DNA of 64,000 nt, from NCBI GenBank assembly GCA_033439295.1, contig JAVTLE010000010.1, positions 744,001 through 808,000 on the forward strand, written 5' to 3'. Under the pieces are notes generated by a model. The model searched no databases and had not been told where the DNA came from. It was given only the letters and a program-made list of their open reading frames with translations. This DNA is from Deuterostichococcus epilithicus. Taxonomy: Eukaryota; Chlorophyta; Trebouxiophyceae; Prasiolales; Stichococcaceae. The position numbers were made by a program, and so were the translations under genes. How positions within the stretch are numbered: position 1 is the first letter of the stretch; each line of letters starts with the position of its first letter. Shown piece after piece: positions 11,301 through 21,900 of this stretch.

Positions 11301-12089
11301 TGTGCCGGAGCCCCGTCAACACGGTGACAATGCTAGGATCGAGGACGTACATCACAGTATCTGCATGAAGCTTATAAATTGTGTCTCAGATTGCCCAGAG
11401 TACACTTTGCAGTTATGCTGCCGCTAAGTTTGCATACACATGCATGTGTTCTGGCGCTGCGGCTCACCGATGTAGCTGAGGCCGCTGGGGCTGACAAAGC
11501 CGCCGGCATCCGCAAAGTGCGACTCGCCGTTGTCGGCCAGCGCCTTCATGACGCCCATGTCATCGAGGATGCGGATCGCCGGCGTGCACACCGCATCACC
11601 GCAGTACTTGTCGCGCGGGAATGTCTCCTTGTCCAGCACCAGCACCTGCGTCCAGCGCGGAGTTCGCATTGATGGGCGATGAGCTTTGCGGATCGTTTGC
11701 GTCAGCGCGGCAATACTGGAGTCTCTAGTGTTCAAAAGCACGATGAGCAGCCGGACGTGGCAGAGCTTGCTCCTCTCCTGCTCGATCAGCCGGTGTCTAA
11801 CTTATCAGCCGGTTGCAAACTGACGGTTGTGAGTCCTCACCCTGGCGCCGCCCTGTGCCATGTAGTATGCGCAGGTCGAGCCCGACGGCCCGCCACCAAC
11901 AATCACAGCGTCGAAGGCGCCCTCCGGCAGGCTCTGCGGCGGGTACTTGCCGGTCTTGGGGACTGCTAGCCTTCTCTGCCTGTTGCTGGCATAGAGCGCC
12001 AGGCCGCCAACAGCAGCAGCGCCTGCCGAAAGAGCTACGATCCTGGCCGTTCTTTCGTCCATCGGTGGAAGTTTGGGAAACTCGACCAT
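8310..12089 (-). CDS. Geranylgeranyl reductase family FAD-dependent oxidoreductase, membrane-anchored
   Basis: The gene reads right to left from an ATG at 12089 to a TGA at 8310, in about eleven exons. After a short soluble start, a hydrophobic segment near residues 14-33 (IVALSAGAAAVGGLALYAS) looks like a membrane anchor. It is followed by the FAD-binding motif VIVGGGPSGSTCAYYMAQGG and, in exon 11468-11645, PRDKYCGDAVCTPAIRILDD, the motif that marks this family. The second flavin motif, IIGDAAGHIDPLTGEGI, lies near 9700-9770. These motifs fit enzymes that saturate isoprenoid chains. The CGDAV context differs from chloroplast CHLP, so I do not name it CHLP. The substrate is unknown. Family proteins use a bound FAD and reduce double bonds in prenyl groups. 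The anchor suggests a membrane-bound enzyme acting on a lipid. It is divergent with the phosphatase gene at 12641. Two introns carry exon-edge duplications and one starts with telomere-like repeats. Confidence 0.85.
9163..9203 (-). repeat. Interstitial telomere-like repeat in an intron
   Basis: About five units related to CCCTAAA: one CCCTAAA flanked by CCCTGAAA copies and a degenerate CCCCGAA. Read in the direction of the host gene it is G-rich (GGGTTTCA, GGGTTTAG) and begins within the first bases of the intron, directly after the donor GT near 9207. Plant-type telomeres are CCCTAAA repeats, so this looks like a degenerate internal telomere tract. Such tracts often mark repaired breaks. Confidence 0.8.
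9406..9446 (-). repeat. Exon-edge echo: copy of the exon start at 9291-9330 inside the preceding intron
   Basis: 35 of 41 aligned positions match the functional segment 9291-9330, which is the acceptor plus the first codons (GGKAAAETILDM) of a flavoprotein exon. The copy lies about 115 bases upstream in the gene's sense and keeps a CAG acceptor. Confidence 0.85.
11209..11274 (-). repeat. Exon-edge echo: copy of the exon start at 11104-11166 inside the preceding intron
   Basis: The copy repeats the acceptor and about 45 bases of the exon that encodes SVEKLGEAAACAVKR, with a short deletion, a short insertion and several substitutions. It keeps a CAG acceptor. If that acceptor were used, the frame would run to an early stop, so the copy is not simply a spare exon. 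Confidence 0.88.
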
Positions 12090-12640
12090 TCTGTGCGAGC
12101 TGCCTGCCGCAGGCTGACAGACACGCAGATTGGACGGTCGTGACGCAGTGCAAAGCCGAGTTTGCCAAGCTGCAAGCTTTTCATGGCCCAGTTTACCAGT
12201 TCCTGTCTGACAGGAAATCCCCCTGCATCAGCCTTTCAAGTTGGACTCCGCTCAGCTTTGCCATTGCAACTGTCTGCATGCGAGCTTACACACAATCTAG
12301 CAACTGTCAGCTTCCCTCTTTTGTGGAGAAGTGTCTGCGCTCCAGCTGGTCTAATCTGACAGCAGGATCACACTTTCCAAGAGTCTGACTGCCAAACCCC
12401 GGGGGAACAGCCTCAATTGTGAGTCTATTGCGAGCAGAACATTGGCCGCATCAGAGCCGTTGCATCTCGCCCCCAGCTGCGCTGTCTGCTGTTGCAGCAC
12501 CGGATAGTCAAGGGTTCGGTGTACCTTTACTGCCCGTTGGAAGCGGGCAGCGAGGGCAGCGATGACGGCGGCCAGCTCTTTCTGGGCGTCTTGACCTTCC
12601 TGCGCTGTGTAGCTGTCCGGGGGCCAGCAATTGGTACAAG
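12090..12640. promoter_or_regulatory. Divergent promoter region between the flavoprotein and phosphatase genes
   Basis: The two start codons face away from each other across 551 bases. No gene was recognised inside. The region should hold both promoters. No clear TATA box or known element was seen. Confidence 0.5.
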
Positions 12641-15600
12641 ATGACGGAGCTGGCCGGAGCGGTGCCGGACAGCGGCGCGCAGCAGGCTCGGGCCTCTGAC
12701 CGGGCAGAGTCTCTGGCTGGATGCCCCTCGCCCGCCACGGACGACCAGTCTGGTCGGGGCAGCGCCCCTGGCGGCACCGTCGCTGCAGTGACAGCACCGA
12801 ACGCCGCTCCGCCCGCGGAGGCATCACCACCGGGAGCTGAGCTGCAGCCTGTGCCAACGGTCCTGACGAAGCTGGGTAAGACTCCATGTATGCGTAAGCC
12901 TGCTACAATGCATGCTGCAACACCAACACAACCCCAATGTGCAGATAAAAAACCCTGCCCTTCTGCTGTGCTGCACGAACCTGGGATCAAGCGGAGGGCT
13001 TGGTGCCTGCAGACAAGTGGGGCGACTATGAGCCGTGCGCCACCGGGCCCGTCAAGCCCACGCGCTTCATCCCCTCGAAAACGCCGCTGGCGCAGGCGCG
13101 CTGCACACCCTTGGTTGCTCTGCATCAAGCAAACCGAAATCACCCGTGCACCGCATCTGACGCCACTGTCCTACGATGCATGCCCACGTGTGTTTCTGGT
13201 GTCGCAGCGAGCGCGTCACCGAACCAGCAACTCCCTCACACCGCGCAGGCGCTCGTGGACGACTGGAAGCAGTCGCAGCCGCCGGCGCACCCCTGGACAG
13301 TGACGCGCCTGCTGGACACCCAGGAGGCAGCTGGGCGGCGCGTCGGCCTCATACTGGACCTGAGCAACCACGACACGCTGTACACGGAAGACATCCCCGC
13401 GGGGCTCCAGCACAAGCACATCAAGCTCGTGGCAAAGGTGCACTTCCGCTTTTAGTCACCGCCCTTGGTCCTTTACAAAACAACAGAATGATGCACGCGC
13501 TGCAATGGCATGCTTCCTGCGCCTGATACCGCTGCAGCTTGGCGCACCTGCTCACCACTGTGCACATGGCTGCGCGCCCCATCTGTCCGCCAGCTCCTAC
13601 GTCATCCGCCCAGGTTCAGGTGCGTCGCCCTGCTGTGTTCCTACAGATGCTGCCGAGCCAGGAGACAGTGGACGAGGTCATCAGGGAGGCGCAGGCATTC
13701 TGGCAGCTACACCCCGACGACTATGTGTGCATCCACTGCTCATACGGTGAGTGTATGCTGTGCAACCTGCATATCCCCCCCCCCCGGCTGTGGGCACGCC
13801 GCACAACTGCTCAGTGTGCAGCTGCCCTCGCGTCGCCACCCCCCCGGTATGTGCCGGTTGTACAGGATGTTCTGGCAGCCGGTCCTTTCATGCCGTGCCG
13901 CGCGCACCGTCCGCGAGAGGACCGATGCAGTTCTGGGTTCCTCGGCGCGCAGGTTTCAACAGGACTGGCTTCATCATGTGCTCCTACCTGTGCGAGGCGG
14001 AGGGCATGACTGTGGACGAGGCTTTGGACAGCTTTGCCGCCGTGCGCCCACCCGGCGTGAAGCATGGCGAGCATGTTCAAGCCCATTCTCAGCCTCTGTT
14101 CGCAGATGCAGAAGCTTCGCTTTCGGCCTGCCGCTGCTGCTGCTTATCTTGTGACGCGGGCTGCCCCCCAGCGTGTCCTCGCGATCAACGCCCCACGACT
14201 GTCGTCACATAAGGATCCCCATTGGGAGCGGCCGCCATGTGATGCTCAAGGGTTCCCATGTCCCTTTCTGTGCTGCTGGAAGGTCATACCCTCGCCTGTG
14301 TGTGCCGCAGAAAAGTTCATCCACGAGCTGTACCTGCGATACCACAAGGAGGGACCGGCGTTCGCCGCAGCCGCTGCCGCAGCCCGGGCCGTGGCTCCCA
14401 CCTCCGCGGACCCCGCGGAGCCGTGCGTGCCATCGCCGCCGCCATCGGAGCCGGGTAGCCCGCTGCACCGGCACCACGCCGCCATCGGCAACAGCATGGA
14501 GCTCGCGATGGCGCCGCCTGACAGGTGGGCGCAGCTGAGCAGCTGAGCAGGCTGCGGGCGGCATCCAGAGCGATTCACAGGTTTCACCTTGGAGGGCTGC
14601 TCTCAGCAGAAGAATCTGCACCGCTGTTTTGGTCATCTGTACCTGTTGGATGCGTACCTGTTAGATGCGCCCAAACACTTGACAAGTGTTTCTGCCATGC
14701 GCCTGCAGCCCCCGGCACAATGGTGAGGATGGCCTCGTCGACAGCGGCCAGCCTGGCGCCGGCGGCCGCAGGGGCCGCTCAGTCTTTGGGGTCCTTGGCG
14801 GCGCAGTCGGCGGCATCGCGTCGCTGCCGGGCCGCCTGCTCCGCCGCGGCAGTCGCTGCACCACGACAGAGGGCGGCGGCACCACAGACGATACGCAGCA
14901 GTCGGCGCCGCTGACGGAATCCGTGCTAGCAAGGAAGCGCGCTACGGAGGCGGGGGCCGCAGCGGGGTCGCCCGCCACCGACGCCGCCACCCCAGGGCGG
15001 CCTGCGGCATGGGAGGCCCGCCTCAGGGTGGGCTCCTCCCCTGCATCAGAGGCCTTCCCAGTCACATCGCAGTCACAGAGTTGCGTGACCTGCATGGATC
15101 CACGGCTGGTTGCCATGCCTTCGTGTCAGGAGCCAGGCATCCGCAGCATCGCTGCAGTGGCTGCTGAGTGCGGCTCGCGTCAACCGTGCAGGCGGCACAG
15201 GAGGGCGCAGACGGCGAGGACAATGAGAGCCTGGGCGGCAGCGGCCAGCTCAAGGCCCCCAGCGCCAACACACTTGCAAACATGGTGTGGGGCAGCTCGC
15301 CGCGCACTCCAAGGACGTCCTTCAGCGCCCGCCTGTCGCGCCTGTCTGCCGGGCTCGCGGGCCCGGCGGCGTCGCCGGACGCGACGGCAAAGGAAGATGG
15401 CGGCTTGGGAGGCGCACCCGCCGGCTGCGCGACGGCGCTGCAGCACAGCAGTCTGCTGCTGCCGCTGGCGCAGACGGTGGAAGCTTCAGTTGGCAGCGGC
15501 GGCGCTGCTGCTGCTGTGGAGGCGGAACCGGACCGCCGGCCATGCGATGGCGGCGTCGGGGAGGCGCAGCAGGCTGGAAGGCGAGCTTCTACAGACGCGG

Positions 15601-15713
15601 GCCGGCAGCCGCCCAGTGTCTCAGATAGCGTCTCGACCCTGTCCAATGGTGGCAGCAAGACGCGGCGTGCCGACGGGCAGCAGCAGGACCAGCGCAGCTG
15701 CAGCCTCATGTGA
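12641..15713 (+). CDS. mRNA-capping-enzyme-type RNA 5'-triphosphatase-like phosphatase
   Basis: The start MTELAGAVPDSG at 12641 leads a disordered segment. The cysteine-phosphatase domain then follows in exons from about 13009 to 14370: WGDYEPCATGPVKPTRFIPSKTPL, then VGLILDLSNHDTLYTEDI, then the active-site loop. The loop is split by an intron as HCSYG / FNRTGFIMCSYL, giving HCxxGxNRTG with the nucleophile Cys and the Arg in place. That loop and the flanks match the triphosphatase domain of animal and plant capping enzymes and the related DUSP11. Such enzymes remove the gamma phosphate from RNA 5' ends. No guanylyltransferase KxDG motif was found downstream. The rest is a Ser/Ala-rich tail of about 350 residues (14700-15060 and 15186-15713) ending in RSCSLM. 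CSLM fits a CaaX prenylation signal, unusual for a capping protein. The tail's connection to the domain is inferred from splice sites. DUSP11-like activity is an alternative. Confidence 0.72.
13775..13785 (+). repeat. Homopolymer run of 11 C in an intron
   Basis: Eleven consecutive C bases sit in the intron that splits the active-site loop of the phosphatase. The length is likely to vary or to be misread. Confidence 0.95.
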
Positions 15714-17650
15714 GGCCGGCGCGAAGTTAGCGGACAGCTCGGTCCTCGCATCTCCGTTTTCACTCCTGTACCATACATGCTTGTAGGTCCTAGCTTGTGG
15801 TTTCATTCGTAATCACTGCTTGTGTGATGCCTCATCTTTTGTGTGCGGCGCCATGTTGAGTGCAACATCGGGGGTTGGCGCTCAAATTTCTGTTGCCATC
15901 AAGGCTTGCGCCAGATGCCATCTCTGGGGTAATCCACCCGCTTGCTCTGATGGGGGCGAGATGCTCGTTGCGAGGGCACTGTCTGGTAACCAATTCCCCC
16001 TTGCATGCACCAGCAATGTGTGTCGGTGCTGGACGTGTCTAGGCTCAGAAACATGTAGGACTTGAAACAGACTCGCTCCTGCCCCTCAGCAGATTCGAGC
16101 CCCGGACCTGCTGATTGTGGATAGACATGCAGGATCGAAGAGTCGATGCAAATGCGCCAGCCTTCGCCAACGACCACGGTTTCCGCACTGCAATCTTACT
16201 GTCGCCGTGCTGGAGATAGGCGCAGGACTGAGCGCTACTACGGCTGCCGCCACACTGCCCAGCAGCAGTGATCAGCCGTACTCTGATGCGCAAACGGCAG
16301 GGGCGGGGGGCGGCATTGCCGATCAGTGCCGATGCCGCCGGCAGGCGCCTCGCCGCCTGGTCCAGGCTCGTTCAATATTCGGTGAGCTGTGTGCTTGCGG
16401 CGAGATGGGGAAACCAGGTCGCGTACACCACTACTGGAAGTGCACTACCGCCCGCGCGGTGGTCTCTTCCATAGAAGCCGAGCTGTGGGCGGCTGCAGCA
16501 GCTACTGCAACAGGAGCAGCGCCACCAGACGCCGCAGGTCCCACCGTGGCGGCAAACCAGCAGAAGCAGCACATGTCATGGTGGCAGCGGCGCTGCACAT
16601 GCAGCACCCGCCGACAGCACAGCCACCTGCATGGCGCACGGAGCTTCTCGAATCGTCAGGCCACGATGGTTTGCACCCGACTTGCAAATCGGGCAATCAC
16701 AGCGCCGGTGGAGAGCCGTCCCAAATGATGTGCGATGCATCTCGGAGTCTGTCAGGCGCACCTGCACCGCACTGCCGAATAGCGGATCCATGATGGCCGC
16801 GAGCATGGTGGTGAAATTGTTCCTGGTGCTCGACCTCATGGTTGACCTGTGCCCTCTGTGGCGTTTCCCTTCTCCCTGTTCTTCTTCTTGTGCAGCTGTG
16901 CCTGTTCCTTGCCGCTGGGCCAGCGTGATTTTTCAAGTCGATGGCCTTGGCGAGACGTCTACACATCGCCACTGCAAGGTCCTGCACATATGTACACTGC
17001 GACAATGACACCCCGCACGTGCCACTCTTGACCACATGGCCTGGCGCGCCAGTACGGCAGCACACGAACTCCCACTGGGGCGGGCACCATGATTTCTGTG
17101 CTTCCAGATAAATGATCCTGACTCACCGTCGCAGTCAAAGTTGAAAGCCATGAGGTCGGCGGCTTGCATGCCGCGTCGGCACTGCACCGCACACCGCAGC
17201 TGACGGCTGCACGAGTATCAGTCGCTGGGGCGCTTCTCGGATGTACTTGATTGCATAAATATTCTAAACAGTGCTGAAATGACGAATGACGGCTGCACGA
17301 TGCAATGCGGCAGTGCGCACAGCGCTTCACGCATGATCATGCTGAGCGCTCTGTTCAGGAGCAGCTGTTGAGCTGGAATTTCAGATGATGTTGAAGGAAT
17401 GCCATGCTGGATGCAATCAGCGCGATCTCACCTGGACCTACATGGTTTGCCACAGGTTGTTGCCAACAACAGTGCACGATCCAAGACTTGTACGTAATCT
17501 CTCCAGACAAGATCTGTGGTCTCAGGCGGACTTTGCTGGAACGCTGCACAAGGAGTTTGGCTTCAACAAGAAATTATCGGTATCATACGAGGAAAACGGC
17601 GCTCTAGCCCGTGCTGATCGACCGACTAGTCTTGATCACTAATCTTTGTA
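15714..17650. other. Gene-poor stretch with weak open frames
   Basis: No known family was recognised in nearly 2 kb. Two reverse-strand fragments look mildly coding: one near 17130-17190 reading CRRGMQAADLMAFNFDCD just before a GTGAGT donor, and a Lys-rich one near 16850-16940 reading HKKKNREKGNATEG and ending in a stop. A further piece near 16690-16800 has a CDCPIC pair of cysteines. They do not join convincingly. The right part may contain 5' exons of the coiled-coil gene that follows. Confidence 0.35.
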
Positions 17651-18660
17651 GAGATTCGGGCAGCAACCCTGCTCTGGCTGGGCGCCGTGCCATCTCTGCC
17701 GGACTGGACAGCGGCGCATCCGGCTTCAGACCGGCGGCCGCCGGGTAAGCAGCCATGGTGACAGTGACTGGCCAAGTCTGCAGACAACAGCATCTGGGAG
17801 GAGTCTGCACGAGCCGCACGCGGCTTCTGGAAGCGCTGCGCCGTTCCAAAGCAAACAGCGGTCTCCCGCACTGCAGGCAAAGGAACAGCAGCTGCAAGAG
17901 CTAGGTGCCCAGCGGGAGCACGACAACCGCCGCAAGGTCCTGCTGCGGGACCTCAACCTGCAGCAGAAAAAGATGAAGGTGTGACAAAGTAGGTCTGTCC
18001 GCGCTGCTGATGATGTGCCCGTGGCAGAGAGGAGGGCGTGCAGCATCCTACGGCTCAGCTTGCCGTCGCTCTCCCGCTCTTTGCACACCGCTCATTGCTG
18101 GCTTCGCCGCCGCAGGTCCAGGCGCAGCAGAGGGTGCAGGCCTACAAGCGCACCCGGGTGCAGCGCCGCAAACGCCTGCAGCTTGAGTTGAGTGCAATCC
18201 ATAAGCTTGGCTCCCTGCTGCGCATGCATGGCTGCTTGCAGTACTTGGCACCAATGGCGCTCACCATGGGAGCATGTTTGTGTCTGCAGCTGCTATCGAA
18301 AGTTCAGGGCGACACGGCCAAGGCCACAACTTGCTGGACCAGCGGTCTTACTTGCAGTACCAGCGGAAGCAGGTGAGCGGCATCAGGCGCATGCCAGGGA
18401 TGAAAGTGCTGCTGGCCCCGAGCACTGTTGACGAATGCATGAGCACATGGCATGCAATTGCACAGCGCACAGGTATCTCCAAGTTTAACATGCCATGCAT
18501 CGCTCAAATCTAATTATTCCTGCACAGGCGAACATGGAGGCAAGCTTCACGCGGCAGAAGCTGCAGGAGAAGGTCTCCCAGCTGCAAGCCTACAAGGACT
18601 GGGCCAAGTATGCCGCTCCGGACGGCACTGTTGACGTCGGGGCTCTGCTGAGGAACTGAG
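17651..18660 (+). CDS. Small coiled-coil protein of unknown function, 5' end uncertain
   Basis: Five exons are inferred on the plus strand. The first visible (after an acceptor near 17650) reads DSGSNPALAGRRAISAG. The next encodes AKEQQLQELGAQREHDN and LLRDLNLQQKKMK, the third VQAQQRVQAYKRTRVQRRKR, and the fourth LLDQRSYLQYQRKQ. The last (about 18529-18660) encodes RQKLQEKVSQLQAYKDWAKY and ends GALLRN at a TGA. Glu, Gln, Lys and Leu spacing suggests long helices and a coiled coil. No catalytic motif is seen and I do not recognise the family. No convincing start Met was found, so upstream exons are likely. It converges on the D-2-hydroxyglutarate dehydrogenase gene, with 279 bases between the stops. 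Confidence 0.5.
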
Positions 18661-18939
18661 CCATATTGGCGCAAGCTTGTTGACCATCGACGATCGCCGC
18701 CACGATTTTCTAATGTCTCCACTGCAATTGAAATGTGCTATTTGCAACGTATACATCGACAAGAACTGACACATGCAGACATGAAACTCAAGGCATGCAC
18801 CTTTGACGTCACATAGCATTCGGACAACCCAGAAACTGAATCAAACACGAAAAAAGATCTGATAAAGATCAATCGTGCGAGTCGCACACAATTCGTCTCT
18901 TCTGGCGTACCCGGCAACTGCGGCATTGGCCAGGGCCAT

Positions 18940-21900
18940 CTATGGCAGCAGTTTGTAAGGGTTGAGGATGCCCGCTGGGTCGAACAGGCCCTTGATGCGG
19001 CGCATCATGTCGATTGCGGCCGGCGGCTTCGAGAACCTGCAGCAGCATCGGCAGAGCAGAGGTGCACAAGAGCGACAAGCGGCGGGATACGATCGCCAAT
19101 GATGCATGGCACACCTGCGGGTCAGGAGCGACAAGACACACTCGACGTGGAAGTTGCTCTCGCAAGACATGATGATGAGGGTCTGAATATTAAATTGAAA
19201 TCACTAACAGGCAACTGCGCACCCCATGTACTGGTTTTTCATCTGGCCCAGGCCGTGCTCGGCGCTGATGCTGCCGCCGCGCTCCGCTGTGAACTCATAC
19301 ACGTATGGCTCCAGAATTGCCTGCACCCGACGAGACTCTTCGATGATAGGAACAAAATATGTGTCGTGGCTGCAGACTTTGGAGCTATGGAGCTGCAGGG
19401 TGGGCCTGCACTAGGCAATGCCAGTGGCGTCTGAACGCACAGTCATGGAGCTCGTGTGTGATAAGCATCTGGGTCAGGCAGCCGAGCGACAGCGAGCCTG
19501 CAGGGCGGCACCGGCAACAGGAACGTACCTGCACCGCGTCGCCGTCTGTCGGGGCTGCGACGTTGAGGTGCAGGTTGCCGTCACCCAGGTGGCCATACCC
19601 CACAACCTGCACTCATTTGACGGCAGACTTGCACATTCCCTGGGTCACCATACATTCCTGTTAACTTATCAAGCACCAGCCTGCTACATGCTTAATGGAT
19701 CTCCAGCTGACGACAGCCGCCGAGCATGCAGCCGACACCGCAAGCTGATGTGACACGGATGATCGCAAAGCGGTCTGCGGGCGGCGCTTTGCACCTTGCA
19801 GTCGGGGTGGTCAGCCAGCCGCCGGCGTGTCTCCTCGACGAGGCTGTACATCTCACCTGGCGCGAGACTAAGATCGTACTTGAAGACGCGGTCTGTGATG
19901 GTCAGAAGCAGGAAGCTTCGTCAGGGATCAGCACAGAAGCAGCTTCGCTGCCAGGCCGCTGCGAGGTGCTCCAGGAAATTTCAAAGCATCATGGCGGCGG
20001 CATACCCGTCTACGTCCGCTTGGTTGGAGAGTCAAATTGAGCTGAGCCCATGCGACAGAATATTGTTGCATCCCAAGCACCTGTACTGTGTCATGCCCTT
20101 TTTTCCAACGATTTGAAGCATGCGCCAAAGCCGCCATGCAAGCTTGTGAAGCAAGGTACGTCGTCAGCTGGAACTCAGTTTAAAAACCCAAGCATTCTCA
20201 CCGCCAGTCAGGCGTAGGCCCTCGGAAAGGTTCTTGCGGACCCTCCAGATGTGCGCGGCGGCCGCAGCGCGCTCCGCCTCGTTGCCGCTACCGCCCAGCA
20301 CGCCGGCGCTGCTGCTGCCGCCTCGAACCTCCTGTCGGAAGGCTCCAAGGCGGCGCGCATTTGACTGCGCATCACTGCTGGCTGCCTCCAGTATGACGTA
20401 GAAGGGCCCCTGCTTGGGGCCACAGAAACACACTCAATATCATACTTGTGCCAACCGCTCTCTGCCCATTTGAGAGGCGAAGCATCAGCTAGAGAAGGGT
20501 GTCATGCAGCCAATGACCGCCCCAGATGCAGAACTACTCCGGCGGCTGAGTATGCGAGGCAGTCCAGTCGCCCGAGACCCACCGGCTCGTCAGGGATGGG
20601 GTGCCGCAGTGCAGTTGTGGCGGCAGTTTTCTGGAGGGCCAACAGCACTTGCGGCTCCATCACCCACCGGCCGGTCGGGGATGGGATGCTGCAGCCCGGG
20701 GACGTGGTCGAGTGCAACCCCCAGCGCCGCCTCGTCGAAGAACTCGAAGGCCGACAGCGCCTCGCCCAGGTGCCGCCTTGCAGCTCGGTACGCCTACGAG
20801 TTACACACCCCCTCACTGGCAGTAGCCATATGAAAGCCATCAACATCGGGCTTCAGCCGCTGCTCAAGCTATTGCTCGTTTGCAGCAGGACAGGGAACTC
20901 ATCGCAGTGCTGGGACCGACAACTGCCACTCCTCTCCTGGTGGTGCAACGCCTGCGCTCATCCTTTTTGGGTCTCTGTGGAGGACCCTGTACCAGGCCAC
21001 ACATTGATCTTCCGATCCAGGGGCTTGCCGCCCGGTCGTCGCTTGATCAATGGGCCGTCCAGGACCGCATGACCCTGTCAGCACGGATGCGATCCCCACC
21101 GTGAGCACAGCGGGCCAGTCGGCGCACGCCACGCACAGGGCCTCCACCGCGGCGGGCAGCGGCGGGCAGGCGAGCGCGACCGCGGTGACGACTCCCAGCG
21201 TCCCCTCGCTGCCGATGAACAGCTGCTTCAGGTCGTACCTGCGAACAACTATGCAGGGAGGTTCCACCTGATGCTCGGTCCCGTTGACCCCCACAGTGAT
21301 CCAAACCACGTTGGGCATCAGATGCCCTCGGAGTGCTGATGAACAGCTGCCTCAGGTCGTACCTGCGACCGGCAGCAGTCCGTGTCTTGCATTCAGCTAG
21401 CAGGGCGGGGCGCCTTGTGCGGCCCAGATGGTGCTCCGCTTCCTAGTCAGGTGAAGTGCAAGCAGAGGGTGGGTGCCTTGCTCGGGTGTCCGTCCCCAGC
21501 AGCCTCTGACTCACACTCTACACAGCAGCGCTGTCAGAGAGCTGCATCGCACCCTGTGTTGTCCTTGCGGCACGTCGACAGCAAATCCAGCACCTCGCCT
21601 GTCCCTGTCACCGCCTCCACACCGAGCACGTTGGCGCGCATGCTGCCATAGCGCAGCAGCCGCAGCCCACCTACGCCAACAGGTAGCTGGGCATGTCCCA
21701 TGTGTGCGGCCGGCCTCTGGCATTGTGTGCTGTCTGACTCAGTGTGCGTGGCACATTCGTAAGATGAGACACCCATACCTCCAGGCACTCACAGGAATCA
21801 GGTGTGCTGTGCAGCTACCTGTTCAAGATGCAAGCCCTGCTGCCAACCCATGCGACATCAGCACGTGCCTGCGTTCGTGGCCACATTGCCTCCGATGTGG

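Noticed and set aside
8310-12089. Chloroplast geranylgeranyl reductase CHLP
   Set aside because: The region after the FAD motif reads PRDKYCGDAV and there is an N-terminal membrane anchor instead of a typical plastid leader, so a different branch of the family fits better.
16085-16115. A T-arm-like TTCGAGCCCCGG segment suggesting a tRNA
   Set aside because: The flanking bases do not pair as a T stem and no anticodon or acceptor stem fits around it.
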